Source: Phaseolus vulgaris (Eukaryota > Streptophyta > Magnoliopsida > Fabales > Fabaceae). From it: a DNA stretch of 64,000 nt. The stretch lies in the NCBI RefSeq assembly GCF_000499845.2, contig NC_023758.2, forward strand, positions 28,980,525-29,044,524, in the 5' to 3' direction. Below, piece after piece: positions 22,321 through 33,900 of this stretch. The translations under genes were made by a program, and so were the position numbers. Below the pieces are notes generated by a model. That model had not been told where the DNA came from, did no database searches, and saw only the letters and a list, made by a program, of their open reading frames with translations. Each line of letters opens with the position of its first letter. Position 1 is the stretch's first letter.

Positions 22321-24350
22321 ATAAGAAACATGAATGAATAAATGAGGGTTTTGAACATACCTAAATTGTTACAATGAAGAATAAAGACTTTGAGAATTAC
22401 TATGAAAACATAAAACTTCATGTGTTTTATGAGTTTCTTTTGTATGACAAATAGAATGGTCGCTTATAGGAGAGAGAGGGATTTGCAATATGTTCCAAAT
22501 GTAATGATTATATAACATTGTAATTCTTCACACACATAAATATGCTAATGGATTCCCATTACGCGGGGTTCACATCTGTGGACCTAACTTTTTAAGTATA
22601 TCGATGTGATGCTTAGGTCGTCTTTGTTTTATTAATATTACAGTTGTGTCAATCACATTCCAAGGTTCTTAAACATTCTACTAGTATGAAAAGCAATGCC
22701 AAGTATTTTTAGGTGGTATAATTGTTGTTTATAATGGTTTAGTACATAATTGATTCATATGTTGCTTTGACATAGTGTTAGCTATGATATAAAGAGTTGC
22801 AACTTTAGTCGATTCATTATATTGTTTAAGAACTGGAACTTGTGTATTGTTTGATACTTGTGTATTGTTTGATATATACTTTTGACACCAATTGAACTAT
22901 ACTTATGCATTATATTACTTCAGGGTGGGGTTTGTGTGTTGTTCAATGTACTTCCAATTGATATCAACTTTAACTTCTTATATATACTGCTTGAAGCCAT
23001 GTGTTATGTTTTGTTTGACGTGGTGTTGATTATACAAAGTTTGAATATCATAATGATTTGAGATAGTTAAAGGTATTTTGATGGTTTGGTACTATGTGAT
23101 ACCCTATTATATGTCGGTACCCATGACCATGCGTTAAGAAAAATTATAAGTGATTTCTTAAAAATAGAGGTTAGTTGAATTAGTTATCTTAAAAAAGTGT
23201 TTTGTGCTCAAAACATTGAGATAACAAAATAGAAAAATAAATAACTTAATTACCTAAATTCTCGTCCGAAAGATTTCAAATGGAATAATATCTTTCTTCG
23301 ATGTGAATAATATTTCACTCATTTAAGTTGAAGATGGATGTTGCTCCTTCAAGTCAATGTATTTGATGAAGATTTGTGTGTGTTCTTCTTTGAAGATTGT
23401 ATGTGTATTTAGTTAGTATTGTGTATAGGTTAGAGTATGTTTAATGTGAGCTTTTTGCCCTATGACCCAACTCTTAACCCTTATCAAGATGATAAGATCA
23501 AGCACAACGTTTTCTAAAATGTTTTTCACATGTTTTGCCAAAATATGCTTTAATGCACAAAAATGAATCTGTTCTTTCTTAAATGAATAAATTCTTTTTT
23601 TAAACTGATGCCTTGTTCTTTGGAAGTTTCTAATAACTTTATTTTGTGCATCAAGTTTTTTGAATCAGCCTTTGATGATATCAAAACGATTGGGTTTCAT
23701 CTTTTCAAATACCTCTCTTTATCTTTTTGAAAATAAATCTATTCATTATAATTTCAATATGTTCTTTTTATAAATAAGGAAAATAAATTAATTTAATGTC
23801 AATTTAATTATTTATTTTGTGAAATTAATTTAAGGGTATCTTTGGGAAACTAATTATATTAGTTGGTGGTTAATAAGTCCGTTTTCTAGTTGATAATGAG
23901 AGATGATAAGTTCCTAACTCATAAGTTATAAGCTAAGAGAACTTATTGATTAGAAGCATTTGGTAAAACTAACTCATAAATTAGAATTTTGCACCAAAAT
24001 GGCACAATTCATTTGGTTTATTAAGTAAATGGAAAAAAATAATAATTACGAGATATGGTAAGTCATGCTATGGTGACATGATATTTTTTATGAAGAAGTT
24101 GTGTCAAGGGCACACAACTTCAACAATGAAGTTGGTTCACACCAAAGTCGTCCCAATGTTCCACAACTTTGGTTAAAAAATAAATAAAAATAGTGAGGAG
24201 GTGAAACGACTTTGTTTAATTTATTTTAATTATATTTAACTGAATTTGTGTTACAATCACACAATTTTTACATTACTAAATCCATTTTAACTAAAGTTGG
24301 GTTATGTTTGCCTTTGTGACTTTCCTCCGCCTCCTAGTGCCATCCTTTTG
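22321..24350. other. Intergenic AT-rich DNA
   Basis: No gene or structured repeat identified. Scattered TTGATAT/TTGTGTATTG word repeats near 22830-22930 are weak. Confidence 0.5.
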
Positions 24351-24363
24351 ATATATGCTTTGT

Positions 24364-24790
24364 CATAGATGAAAATGATATATTATTTGCCACTCCTAAG
24401 GAAAAAACAATTGCTATCAGGAATAACATTGGCATAACCAATGACATACAACAACTGTTAACGAAAGAAAGAAATCAATAGAATGATTTAAAAAACAGAT
24501 GATTACCAAGTTCAAGATATAAATTCTTTAAGAAAGCCACTGCAATGAATAAAATTGATTACTATTCTAAAATGATAGAGAATGTTCTATAAGACAAAGA
24601 ATGCTTTGAGAAATTAGAATTTCAGTTCAAAACTTTGCTCAAAAGACAAAAAAATATCAATTCTGCAATTAGAAAGGCCATATACTTGATGGTGATAAAA
24701 AAAAAAAAAAAGAGGAAGAGGAATTAGATATGTTTAAGAATAATCTGAAAGAGCTTACTAACCTTTTTGAACATGTTGTTGGTAAGTGAG
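24364..24790 (+). pseudogene. Coding-like, stop-interrupted fragment of unknown origin
   Basis: The plus strand reads as protein-like, lysine/glutamate-rich segments broken by stops: one begins DENDILFATPKEKT, later ones include KKATAMNKIDYYSKMIEN and CFEKLEFQFKTLLKRQKN. Composition suggests a decayed helical or coiled-coil protein, possibly transposon-derived. I do not recognise the family, and chance A-rich sequence could give the same look. Confidence 0.2.
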
Positions 24791-25750
24791 ATTCTATTAA
24801 AACCAAAAAAAATATTGTCTAAAGAACCATGGTGGTGTTATCTGTCCTATATTTATAGTCCTATTTATATGAAGATGATAAAAAATTATTGACTAATGTT
24901 ATTTGGGAAAAGAAAAGTAAGATGGTTTATATTAATTAGAGGTGAAAGATTTTTTTTTACAAATTACCATATGTGTATGTATCTTAATTACTTTATTTTA
25001 TTATTTTATTTATAGTAATTATTTTAAAGTTAATTTTAACATGATTTTCTAATTACTCGTTAAGTACATACTAAAATAATAAGTAAAAATTAGTTTATTT
25101 TTAATGTGTTTATTAAAAAAGCCTATAAAAATCAAACTATATTAACTTTAACTTACGGTAATATAATTTTACAAGTAAGAAGTTACACTATTAAAAGTTG
25201 TTATTAATAAATCTGATTTTTAAAGTAGATATTTTAAAGTTAAGAAACCTATTATCTATATAAAATTAATAAACAGTACCAAAATCTTGTTAAGAAACTT
25301 GTTATAATACATGTTTAAGAAGCTTGTTATAATACATGTTATTCTGTACTGAAAAATTATTTTTAATATTTTTTATATGAAATTTAAACGTGATATCTTC
25401 TTTAAAATTCCGAATATAATGAGTAACTGAAACCGACAATTAGTATACCATTTTCATTCATGACAAAGTATATATAAATTAACACTTTGTTTGGTTGGAC
25501 CTATTTAGAGAAAATGTTACCACTATTATTGTATGGTTGACTTGATTTGCACTGATTTGGAAGAAAAGAAAAGAGAGGGGAGGGGAAAATACCCCATAAA
25601 CCATAAAGAAATGTATGGAAAGTTTGGATTGAATAGGTAATTATAAATTTGACCCTGAAATTCTAGGTGCATGAGAATGGTTAGCAACTTGGCCACGGGT
25701 ATCAATTTGTGTCATAACTGATTATGCACCCTTAATAATCTGGTTAGTTT
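24791..25750. other. Intergenic AT-rich DNA
   Basis: Only feature seen is a tandem duplication of about 20 bp (AAGAAACTTGTTATAATACATG repeated with small changes) near 25290-25340. Confidence 0.5.
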
Positions 25751-25755
25751 ATAAT

Positions 25756-26008
25756 TGTATGAATTAATGGGAGGAAATAAGAGAACACAAAAGGTTGTAG
25801 AAACTAATTGAAGATAATTGCACGAATTCCATACATTTTGATTTACTTCAATAATATATATAATAAAATTACAATTATTATTGGAAGTTATAAAATAGGA
25901 ATACTAACCGGCCTTGTAAACTGACCACCATGTAATAATAACGGTAAACTAGTTTAAGGGTAATAAAATCAGAATTAATAATAATAAAATCTGAATTAAT
26001 AACCAACA
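25756..26008 (-). repeat. 3' LTR of RT-deleted copia element
   Basis: 253 bp; plus-strand ends TGTAT...CCAACA. The adjacent internal sequence on the minus strand is AAGGGAGAA, a polypurine tract just before the LTR. Confidence 0.85.
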
Positions 26009-26015
26009 TTCTCCC

Positions 26016-26357
26016 TTAATTCTGATTTGGAACAACCTTCCTGCCCAACATATCTCTTAACTTGATGAAAGCATTGATCTTCAATGGCTTAGTGAAAATA
26101 TTTACAATCTGATTTTCTGATCTGCAGTATTCCAATTTGATCATGTTCTTCTCAACTTGGTCTCGCAAGAAGTGATATGGAATATCAATGTGTTTACTTC
26201 TTTGATTAATTGCAAAGACATTGTCAACATAAATCTTAATTGGAATATCTATATTAAAACAAATTTGAGTCATGATATTGTTTTTCTCAATCGCCATCAA
26301 TTCTTCATTCATAGCCTTTTGCCATTTGGGGTGTTGAATGGCACCTGCAAGTCTCAC
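26016..26357 (-). pseudogene. Copia pol remnant: RT start fused to RNase H end
   Basis: An open frame starts with the region before reverse transcriptase (HPKWQKAMNEELMAIEKN) and passes directly into the RNase H region (KIYVDNVFAINQRSKHIDIPYHFLRD). Everything between, including the YVDD box and most of RNase H, is missing. The fusion is at about 26265-26280 and keeps frame. Confidence 0.8.
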
Positions 26358-26639
26358 GGGTTATAAATCTGCAAGAAAAGCAAAGTGAACTAAATCTCCA
26401 TTGTCATCAACTTTATCATCAAGATTTACTTTGCAATCTTGAAGGTGTACATGTTGTCACTACTGCCTTCTTGGTTGCTCCATCATAGTTGCAATTGGAG
26501 TTGCAACTTCAGGTTGAATTACAACTTCAGGTTGAATTACAACTTCAGGTTGAACTGCAGGTGCTTCAAGAGTGACTCTATCTTCCACATCATCGTTCAA
26601 AACGTAAATATATCATTTTTATGAATCCATTTCAGCTGC

Positions 26640-27139
26640 TGCATTCCATTGTTATTCTTCATCTTCAGCAAATGTAACATCACGACTGAAAATCACCTTC
26701 TTTGTCATTGGTTTGTACAGTTTGTATCCCCATGCTTATATCCAATAAAAATGGTATTCTCTGCCTTATCATCCAACTTCGATCTTGTTGCCTGGGGGAC
26801 ATGAGCATAAGTAATTGACCCAAATACCTTCAAGTGCTGCACATTGGGTTTGAATCTGCTACATGCCTCAATCGGAGTTGTGTTACGAACACTCCGAGTG
26901 GGTGATCTGTTTATCAAATATACCGCACATGTTATGGCCTCAGCCCAAAAATAATTTGGCATACCTTTCGCTTTAAGCATGCTCCTTGCCATGTTCATGA
27001 TTGCTTTATTCTTTCTCTCGACAACTTCGTTGTGTTGAGGTGTGTAGGGACATGTTATGCTATGTTGCAACCCAAGTTCTTCACCGTGCCTCTTGAATTC
27101 ATTAAACTTGTACTCACCTCCTCCATCACTACGCACCAT
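26640..27139 (-). pseudogene. Copia integrase remnant
   Basis: Open from 27139 to 26705: VRSDGGGEYKFNEF (second catalytic Asp), TPQHNEVVERKNKAI (Glu), then NRSPTR, VFGSITYAHVP and FIGY. The C-terminal phrase SRDVTFAEDEE follows near 26660-26690 in another frame, showing a frameshift. Confidence 0.85.
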
Positions 27140-27778
27140 CTTAATTTGTTTGCTTGAAAAATCATCAATAAAGGTTAAAAATATTTATTACCTCCAATTG
27201 ATTATATGTTCATCGGGCCACAAACATTTGTATGAACAAGCTCCAAAGGAAATTTCGCACGCCAAGGCTCCTTAACAAATGGTATCTTGCGATTCTTTCA
27301 AAAAATGCAAGCCTCACACAATTGATCAAGGTGATGAATATGGGGTAAACCATTAATTAAATTTCGTTTGGAGAGATTTTTCAAACTATGAAAATTTAAG
27401 TGCCCAAAGCGTAAATGTCATAACCACGATTCATTATTCACTATTGCATTCAAATACTTGAAATCACCCATATGAATATATACTAAAAACATGCGGTTTT
27501 TTGATGAAAAAGTTTTAAGAATCAAATTACCTTTTTTTATCAAAAATTGAGAATTTATTTTCAACTATGTGCATCACATAACCTTTTTCGGCCAACTGTC
27601 ACGTACTCAACATATTACTTTTCATATCAGGTACATAGAAAACATCATAAATGTACCTGTGATCACCATTCTTCAATGTGATAAGAATTTGCCCTTTTCC
27701 AGTCACCGGAATGAACGTGTCATCACCGAATTTCACTTTTGTGCGAAATGAGTCATCCAAATCTGCAAACAACTGTTT

Positions 27779-28009
27779 CTAACCACACATATGATTCGTG
27801 CAACCTGTATCCAAATACCAAGTCTGATTGTTTGGAGTTTCATTTGATGTGGCTGCCATTAGTACTGCATGATTCTCTTCATCTTGTACGTGATTACTGT
27901 CTTCTAGAGCACAATTGGCAGCATGATTATCACATTTTAATTTGCACTCATTTGCATAATGGTCGCGTTTATGGCAGTTATAATACTCCACATTTGATTT
28001 ATTATACAT
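27779..28009 (-). pseudogene. Copia zinc knuckle and protease remnant
   Basis: Encodes a CCHC-like knuckle (YYNCHKRDHYANECKLKC) and the protease site WYLDTGCTNHMCG, where DTG is the active-site triplet. It lies between gag and integrase on the minus strand. The frame is broken on both sides. Confidence 0.8.
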
Positions 28010-28114
28010 GCCTCACCGTCCTCTGCGCCAAGAGTTATTTGAACTTGGATTGTGATTGAAACCAATGTTGTTTTGCTCAGCGCCTCCATGATTCGGGCCA
28101 CCACGACTTTTACT

Positions 28115-28867
28115 CTAATAAGTACCATGTTTATGATAGGAGCTACCAATTGAGGCTTGTGCTTGTAAAGCCTGTTCAATTGGTTTTTCAATCTTATTGT
28201 CATTCATCCGCTGCTCATGCGCTCGTAGGGAACTAGACAATAACCTTACTGTCATTTTTGAAATGTCATTGGCCTCTTCAATTGCGGCAACAACATGTTC
28301 AAATCTGGGAGTTAAAGATCTCAAAATCTTCTCCACCTTTGCCTGCTCCGAATGTGTTTCACCTTTGGTCTTCATCTGATTTGTTAAGGCAAAAACTTTA
28401 TTTGTATAGACATCAACAATCTCTGTGGTTTTCATCTGCAGCAGTTCATATTGGCGTCTTAGCCTTACTGTCATTTTTGAAATGTCATTGGCCTCTTCAA
28501 TTGCGGCAACAACATGTTCAAATCTGGGAGTTAAAGATCTCAAAATCTTCTCCACCTTTGCCTGCTCCGAATGTGTTTCACCTTTGGTCTTCATCTGATT
28601 TGTTAAGGCAAAAACTTTATTTGTATAGACATCAACAATCTCTGTGGTTTTCATCTGCAGCAGTTCATATTGGCGTCTTAGGGTTTGAAGACGCACCATC
28701 TTGATCTTGTCATCACCTTTATAATTGGTTGACAAAATTGTCCAAGCCTCACTGACAATTGTTGCTCCTTCTATCTGCCCAAAAGTCTCGTCATTCATCC
28801 TTTGATGGATGAGATACAAAGCCTTATTGTCCTTCTTCTTCTGATCACGATGCGCTACTCGTTGCAT
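28115..28867 (-). pseudogene. Copia gag remnant with internal duplication
   Basis: A 250-codon open frame typical of the plant copia gag domain: AHRDQKKKDNKALYLIHQ, AWTILSTNYKGDDKIK, RRQYELLQMK, LTNQMKTKGE. A 73-residue block (RRQYELLQ to ISKMTVRL) occurs twice in tandem. The true gag start would lie upstream near 28990. Confidence 0.88.
28243..28680 (-). repeat. Exact 219-bp tandem duplication in gag
   Basis: Two 219-bp copies, 28243-28461 and 28462-28680, read identical and preserve the gag frame (73 codons each). In contrast the LTRs of the same element have diverged. Confidence 0.93.
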
Positions 28868-29028
28868 TAACAGCTAATGCAGACACTCCACTTTCAACGA
28901 CATCTCATAACTCATGATAATCAAACAAAACTCTCATCTGCACACATCACCAATTGTAATTTTTCCATCAAGGATAGGGACTGGTAATTGGGTAGAATTC
29001 ATTATAACATATGGGCTCTGATACCAGT

Positions 29029-29264
29029 TGTAGGAACTAATTGAAGGAAATAAGAGAAGACAAAAGGTTGTAGAAACTGATTGAAGGTAATTGCACGAAA
29101 TTGCAAAACTGCTGAACTGATTTCATACATTTTGATTTACTTCAATAATATATATAATAACGACCCTCTTGTAAACTGACCATTAATGCAATAATAACGG
29201 TAAAATAGTTTAAGATTAGGAAAATCAGAATTAATAATAATAAAATCAGAATTAATAACCAACA
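29029..29264 (-). repeat. 5' LTR of RT-deleted copia element, with primer site
   Basis: 236 bp; on the minus strand it runs TGTTGG...CCTACA. Two bases inside it is TGGTATCAGAGC (minus strand, 29015-29026), the initiator Met-tRNA primer site. ATAAT follows at 29265. Confidence 0.87.
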
Positions 29265-29269
29265 ATAAT

Positions 29270-30700
29270 TGATTATGATTGTCAAAAGTATTAAAAAAAT
29301 TGAATGGTTGGACTAATTTTTTTCTTGGAAGTTTGTGAAAATGTTACTAATATTTTTAGATTTGAAAGGTGAAAAGTAATCAACTCTATATAATATAAGA
29401 AATATATATTATAAGTTAACAATTGAAAATTTATTTATCACATTGGAAAGAGCAAATTATGTGATAGGTCTAAGTAGGTGAAGCTTTTAACTTATAAGTA
29501 AAGTATTGAACCTTCTAAGTGTATTGCATGAATATGCAAAATAAATAGAAACATGACATGCAAGCTCAAGTTGTACGTATAGAGGTTGTGTAATAGGGGA
29601 GTGAGTGCCACAAAAGGTTAAAAAAAATAGGTCAATTTTGGGGAAAGACAATGTTTTTCGTTTGGAGTAGGAGGGAAGTTGTCTTTGCTCTTTTTGATTT
29701 ATGTTCTATGGGTCGAGAATGAACATAATTTTCTTACAACTATACAAAATGACTTGAAATACAAGTGTACCAGAAAAACCAAGTTCAATAACGAAGAAAC
29801 TTTATAGGTTAGTTAAGTTAGGATAACTTTTACATAATGTCATGTAATGAAATATTAGTCACTCCAATTTATAATGTTAAATTCTTTTCAAATTTAAATT
29901 ATATAAAAAACCAATAAATACTAAACAAAGTATAATAATTAAATAAATATTCAATATCAATAATTAAAAATAAATAACAAAAAGTAAAAATAAATCAAGA
30001 ATAATAAGAAAGTATATTGAAATAAAAAAAAATTAAATAAGTAAGAAACGCTTAAGTACAACTAGCTTTAAAAGTTCATAAAAAAAATAAACATTTTTTT
30101 GGATATTTTACTAAACACTTTTATAGAGTTTAAATTAACTTATAAACTAATTAAATATAGGCTAAATTTCTATTTCATAACTTTTTTTTTTTAAATGGAA
30201 AATTTAATTTCAAAATGAGAGAAAAAAAAAAAGAACTCATTCCAACTAAGATATCTCGCATAATCAATTCAACCGAGTGGTGTAAATAGAGCTCGGGCTG
30301 CGTCACTTAAATAAGGAAAAGATTATTTGATACCGAAAAATGTAAATCATATAAAACAAACCATATCTATTTGACCACTTATTATAATAATATAATAATA
30401 TTTTAAATTAAAAAATATATTAAACTTAATTAAAATATTAATTTATTGGATTGTGTGTTTTTTTACCTGTGTCAACCTTATCGAACCCGTTAAATAATGA
30501 TCTTGTATGCTACATCAAAGAAGACGCCATAGATTCTTTATGTTTGTTTATTGAGAAGGTGTAACAGAATAGAATAAACATTTTGTTTCTAAGATTCGGA
30601 AGTTGAGCCATAGATAACTGACATCAGAATCGATCGAAGTTGACGAGGCCCGGTAGGCATTATAATTCTAGTGGCGACGTATGGTGGTGTGATGCAGAAG
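29270..30700. other. Intergenic AT-rich DNA downstream of PEPCK
   Basis: No coding frame or repeat with structure was found. Confidence 0.5.
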
Positions 30701-30917
30701 CAAACACTTTGTGTAGTTTACAACACAAAATGTTAAAAGCTTAAGGAGGTGGCAAAATGAAGAAGATTGCAAACAAAGACTTGATGTAAACTGAATTCTT
30801 TATAAAAACTTGAAATGTTAATCTGAACCAACCAAAACTACAATATTATTCTAAGGGACATTTTTTTCTACCATCCTAACAATCCCATCCACACTACACG
30901 TTTTGCACAACATTGTC

Positions 30918-33900
30918 TCAAAAGTTTGGACCAGCTGCGAGAATCTCTTCTGTCAGGTTGTTGTTGCCCTTGCCAATCTTGTGGTTGGTGAAGGTTTCAA
31001 AATTTTTCTTGAACAATCCAGCCAACTTCAGTAGTGTCTCCTTGTAGGCCTTTTTGTTTGACCACTGCAATCGATAAAAAAAACTCCAATATTAGAAAAA
31101 ACCATGTCAAAGGATAGAATAAAAAGGTAGATAGCTCTGGGATCACTAACTGTGTTCACTGGGTCCAGAATTTCTGAAGGGACACCGTCCACTTCGGTGG
31201 GGATCTCAAGCCCAAAAATTTCAGTCTTCTTGTACTCTGTATTCAGTAGACTTCCGGAGTGAATAGCATCAATGATTTTCCTTGTGTATTGTAGCTTTAT
31301 ACGACTCCCATGACCATAGCTGCAGTTTGACATATGCGAGAACTTGGTGAGTTCTAGATTTTGTACGATCAGATAGAAATTCAATTTCAATGACAAAATT
31401 ACTCACCTGCCAGCAGACCAACCAGTGTTAACAAGCCACCCAGTAGCACCATGTTTCTGCATCTTTTCAGCAAGCATTGCTGCATACTTTGTAGGGTGTA
31501 ACATAATAAATGCTGCACCAAAACAAGCCGAAAAAGTTGCCTGTGGCTCCCTTATACCGTCCTCTGTGCCAGCTACCTGCAGTTGTTACCAGTAAAAGAT
31601 GGTTAGAATTACAGAAGAAACAAAATAACATAAATAAATAGTAAGGTAGGAATAGCTAGTTATTGAAACATTACCAAAGCAGTATATCCGCTGATGAAAT
31701 GGTACATGGTCTGGGCCAGGTTTAACTTGCTCACAGGTGGTAGTACACCAAATGCATCACATGCCAAAAGTATGACATTCTTTGGGTGAGGACCAACACA
31801 AGGTAACTTTGCATTTGGAATGTATTCTATGGGATAAGCTGCACGAGTATTTTCTGCAATAAAATTGTAAAGTGATGATATTAATTATCATCAGGGATGT
31901 GTTGTAATGGATGATTATAAGATAAATCTACACGCGGCACACAAAAATCCCCATCCAAGTTTTGTCCTCTTGCTTGATTAAAGCCAATAACGTTCATGTT
32001 CAATTGTTTATCTGTCACATGCATGTCACTTCATTATTCAATTTCTCCCTAATCTCTTCCGTGTTTCAGGAGGTTAATTTGAAGAAGTGACCTGGTATTA
32101 TATATAATAGGAATAGATGTTGCTTCTCAATTACATTTTGCAAGTATGAGGTCAGCTATTTCATTGGCAACACCAAGTCACAGCTATGTCCTATTGCTGT
32201 CGCTATCCAGCAAATAATTTAATTGAAACTGTCCATGTCCTTACACAATCAAAATTGGAGAGTCAACCTCCAAAAAAGAGAATATCTTACCTGTAACCGA
32301 ATTATCAGAGTAATCAACTTCGCGTTCATGCTCATCAAACACCACGTTTTCCAACACTGCCAATCAATTGAAAGAAAAATAAAAGAAAGTCAATGCATTA
32401 CTCATGTAGAAGTGATTAAACAAGTTAAAGTTAGTGCGAGATTCATACCTGTGCCAAACCTGATTGCATTCCAAATATCAGGTTCTTTCTCCCGGGAGAG
32501 ATCAATGCATTTGGCATAGCAACCACCTTCAATGTTGGAGACACCTTTCTCACCCCAACAGTGCTCATCATCACCAATTAAATACCTATTATGGTCGGTA
32601 GAAAGAGTGGTCTTTCCGGTACCTAAACCAAACAATGATAAAAAAGAGAAGAAAGGGATCCATTAGGATTGTAGAAAAGGAAGAGACAGAAGAAGGTAAA
32701 ACAAACAGAGATCCATGCATATATAGCTGACAACAGAAACAGAAGCAGTGGTGTATTATTGAGCAAGGCTGAGTAAGGGAAGGTAGGGTACGGTGTGTGG
32801 AGCCACATTATACCGATGCAACCTTTGATGGGGTGATACTATACCTGAGAGTCCAAAGAAGAGAGCAACATCCCCATCTTTGCCCATATTGCATCCAGAG
32901 TGAAGGGAGAGGATTTGACGCATAGGCATGAGATAATGCATGACACTGAAAAGACCCTTCTTCATTTCCCCGGCGTATTGTGTGCCGAGGATGACCATTT
33001 CCCTCCTAGAAAGATTTAGATCTATGCTAGTGGAGGATGTCATGTAGTGAGTATAACGGTTACACGGGAACTGTCCAGCATTGTAAATAGTGAAGTCCGG
33101 AGTACCAAAATTCTCCAGCTCTTCAGGAGTGGGACGGATACACCTGTCACCCACCCAGTTATCCAATTGTACACTATACTAAACTCACAAGCACTACTTG
33201 GGGGGAACCTCTTCCTCCATTCAGCAGGGATGTATATATATATTATGTACAGTATATATATTATGTATAAATTAAGGCTTTCAACGATAGGGCACTTATC
33301 TGGCGGGCTTATACCTTTTCTCTGGATGGATGGATGGGAGGAAGAAGAGAGAAACAATTGCTACAAGTACTGTTGGCAATGCTAAATTAATTTTCACTTA
33401 CATGTTGTGCATGAACAACGAATGGTAAGCCCTGGCAGAGACAATCCGAACTTTGATTCTGTTCTCCGAGTCCCAATTCAAGAATTGGTCATTGACGAAG
33501 ACCTGTACATCACCAATGTTAGTTGTTATTTAGAATACTGCCACTAGGAATTGCCATTCATCATAAGCTATATTTGTTCTTTAAGCAACAAATTGGTCAT
33601 TGACTTAGACATGCAAATAATACATTCTTATTAATTAGAATCCCGTTAGTTGGAATCTCAATCCAGATAAGATCAGACGTGATATTTGTAAAAGTGTTTT
33701 TTTTGTTCAAGCAAAGAATTAACATAGCCCAGAAGGCTTATACTGGAGTGATTCACTGTGAAGAAATCTGCAATGATTTGTCGCTTTTTACCTTTGTCTA
33801 TAGGGAATGGAGGAAGCATTAATCAAATGAATTCGGGGAACACAATTTTAAGACATAAGTCTAGAACAAAGAAAATTTCAAGGAATGCATAATTTCGTCA

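Larger units (their letters stand above)
25751..29269 (-). mobile_element. Copia retrotransposon, RT-deleted derivative, with TSD
   Basis: Element 25756-29264 flanked by ATAAT (25751-25755 and 29265-29269). On the minus strand the order is 5' LTR, primer site, gag, zinc knuckle, protease, integrase, then a jump from the beginning of reverse transcriptase to late RNase H, polypurine tract, 3' LTR. The two LTRs differ by many substitutions and indels (236 versus 253 bp), so it is much older than the copia element at 1521. Internal frames are interrupted. At about 3.5 kb it cannot be autonomous. Confidence 0.88.

Noticed and set aside
28258..28704. 148-codon plus-strand frame with internal repeat
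   Set aside because: Opposite-strand shadow of the duplicated copia gag.
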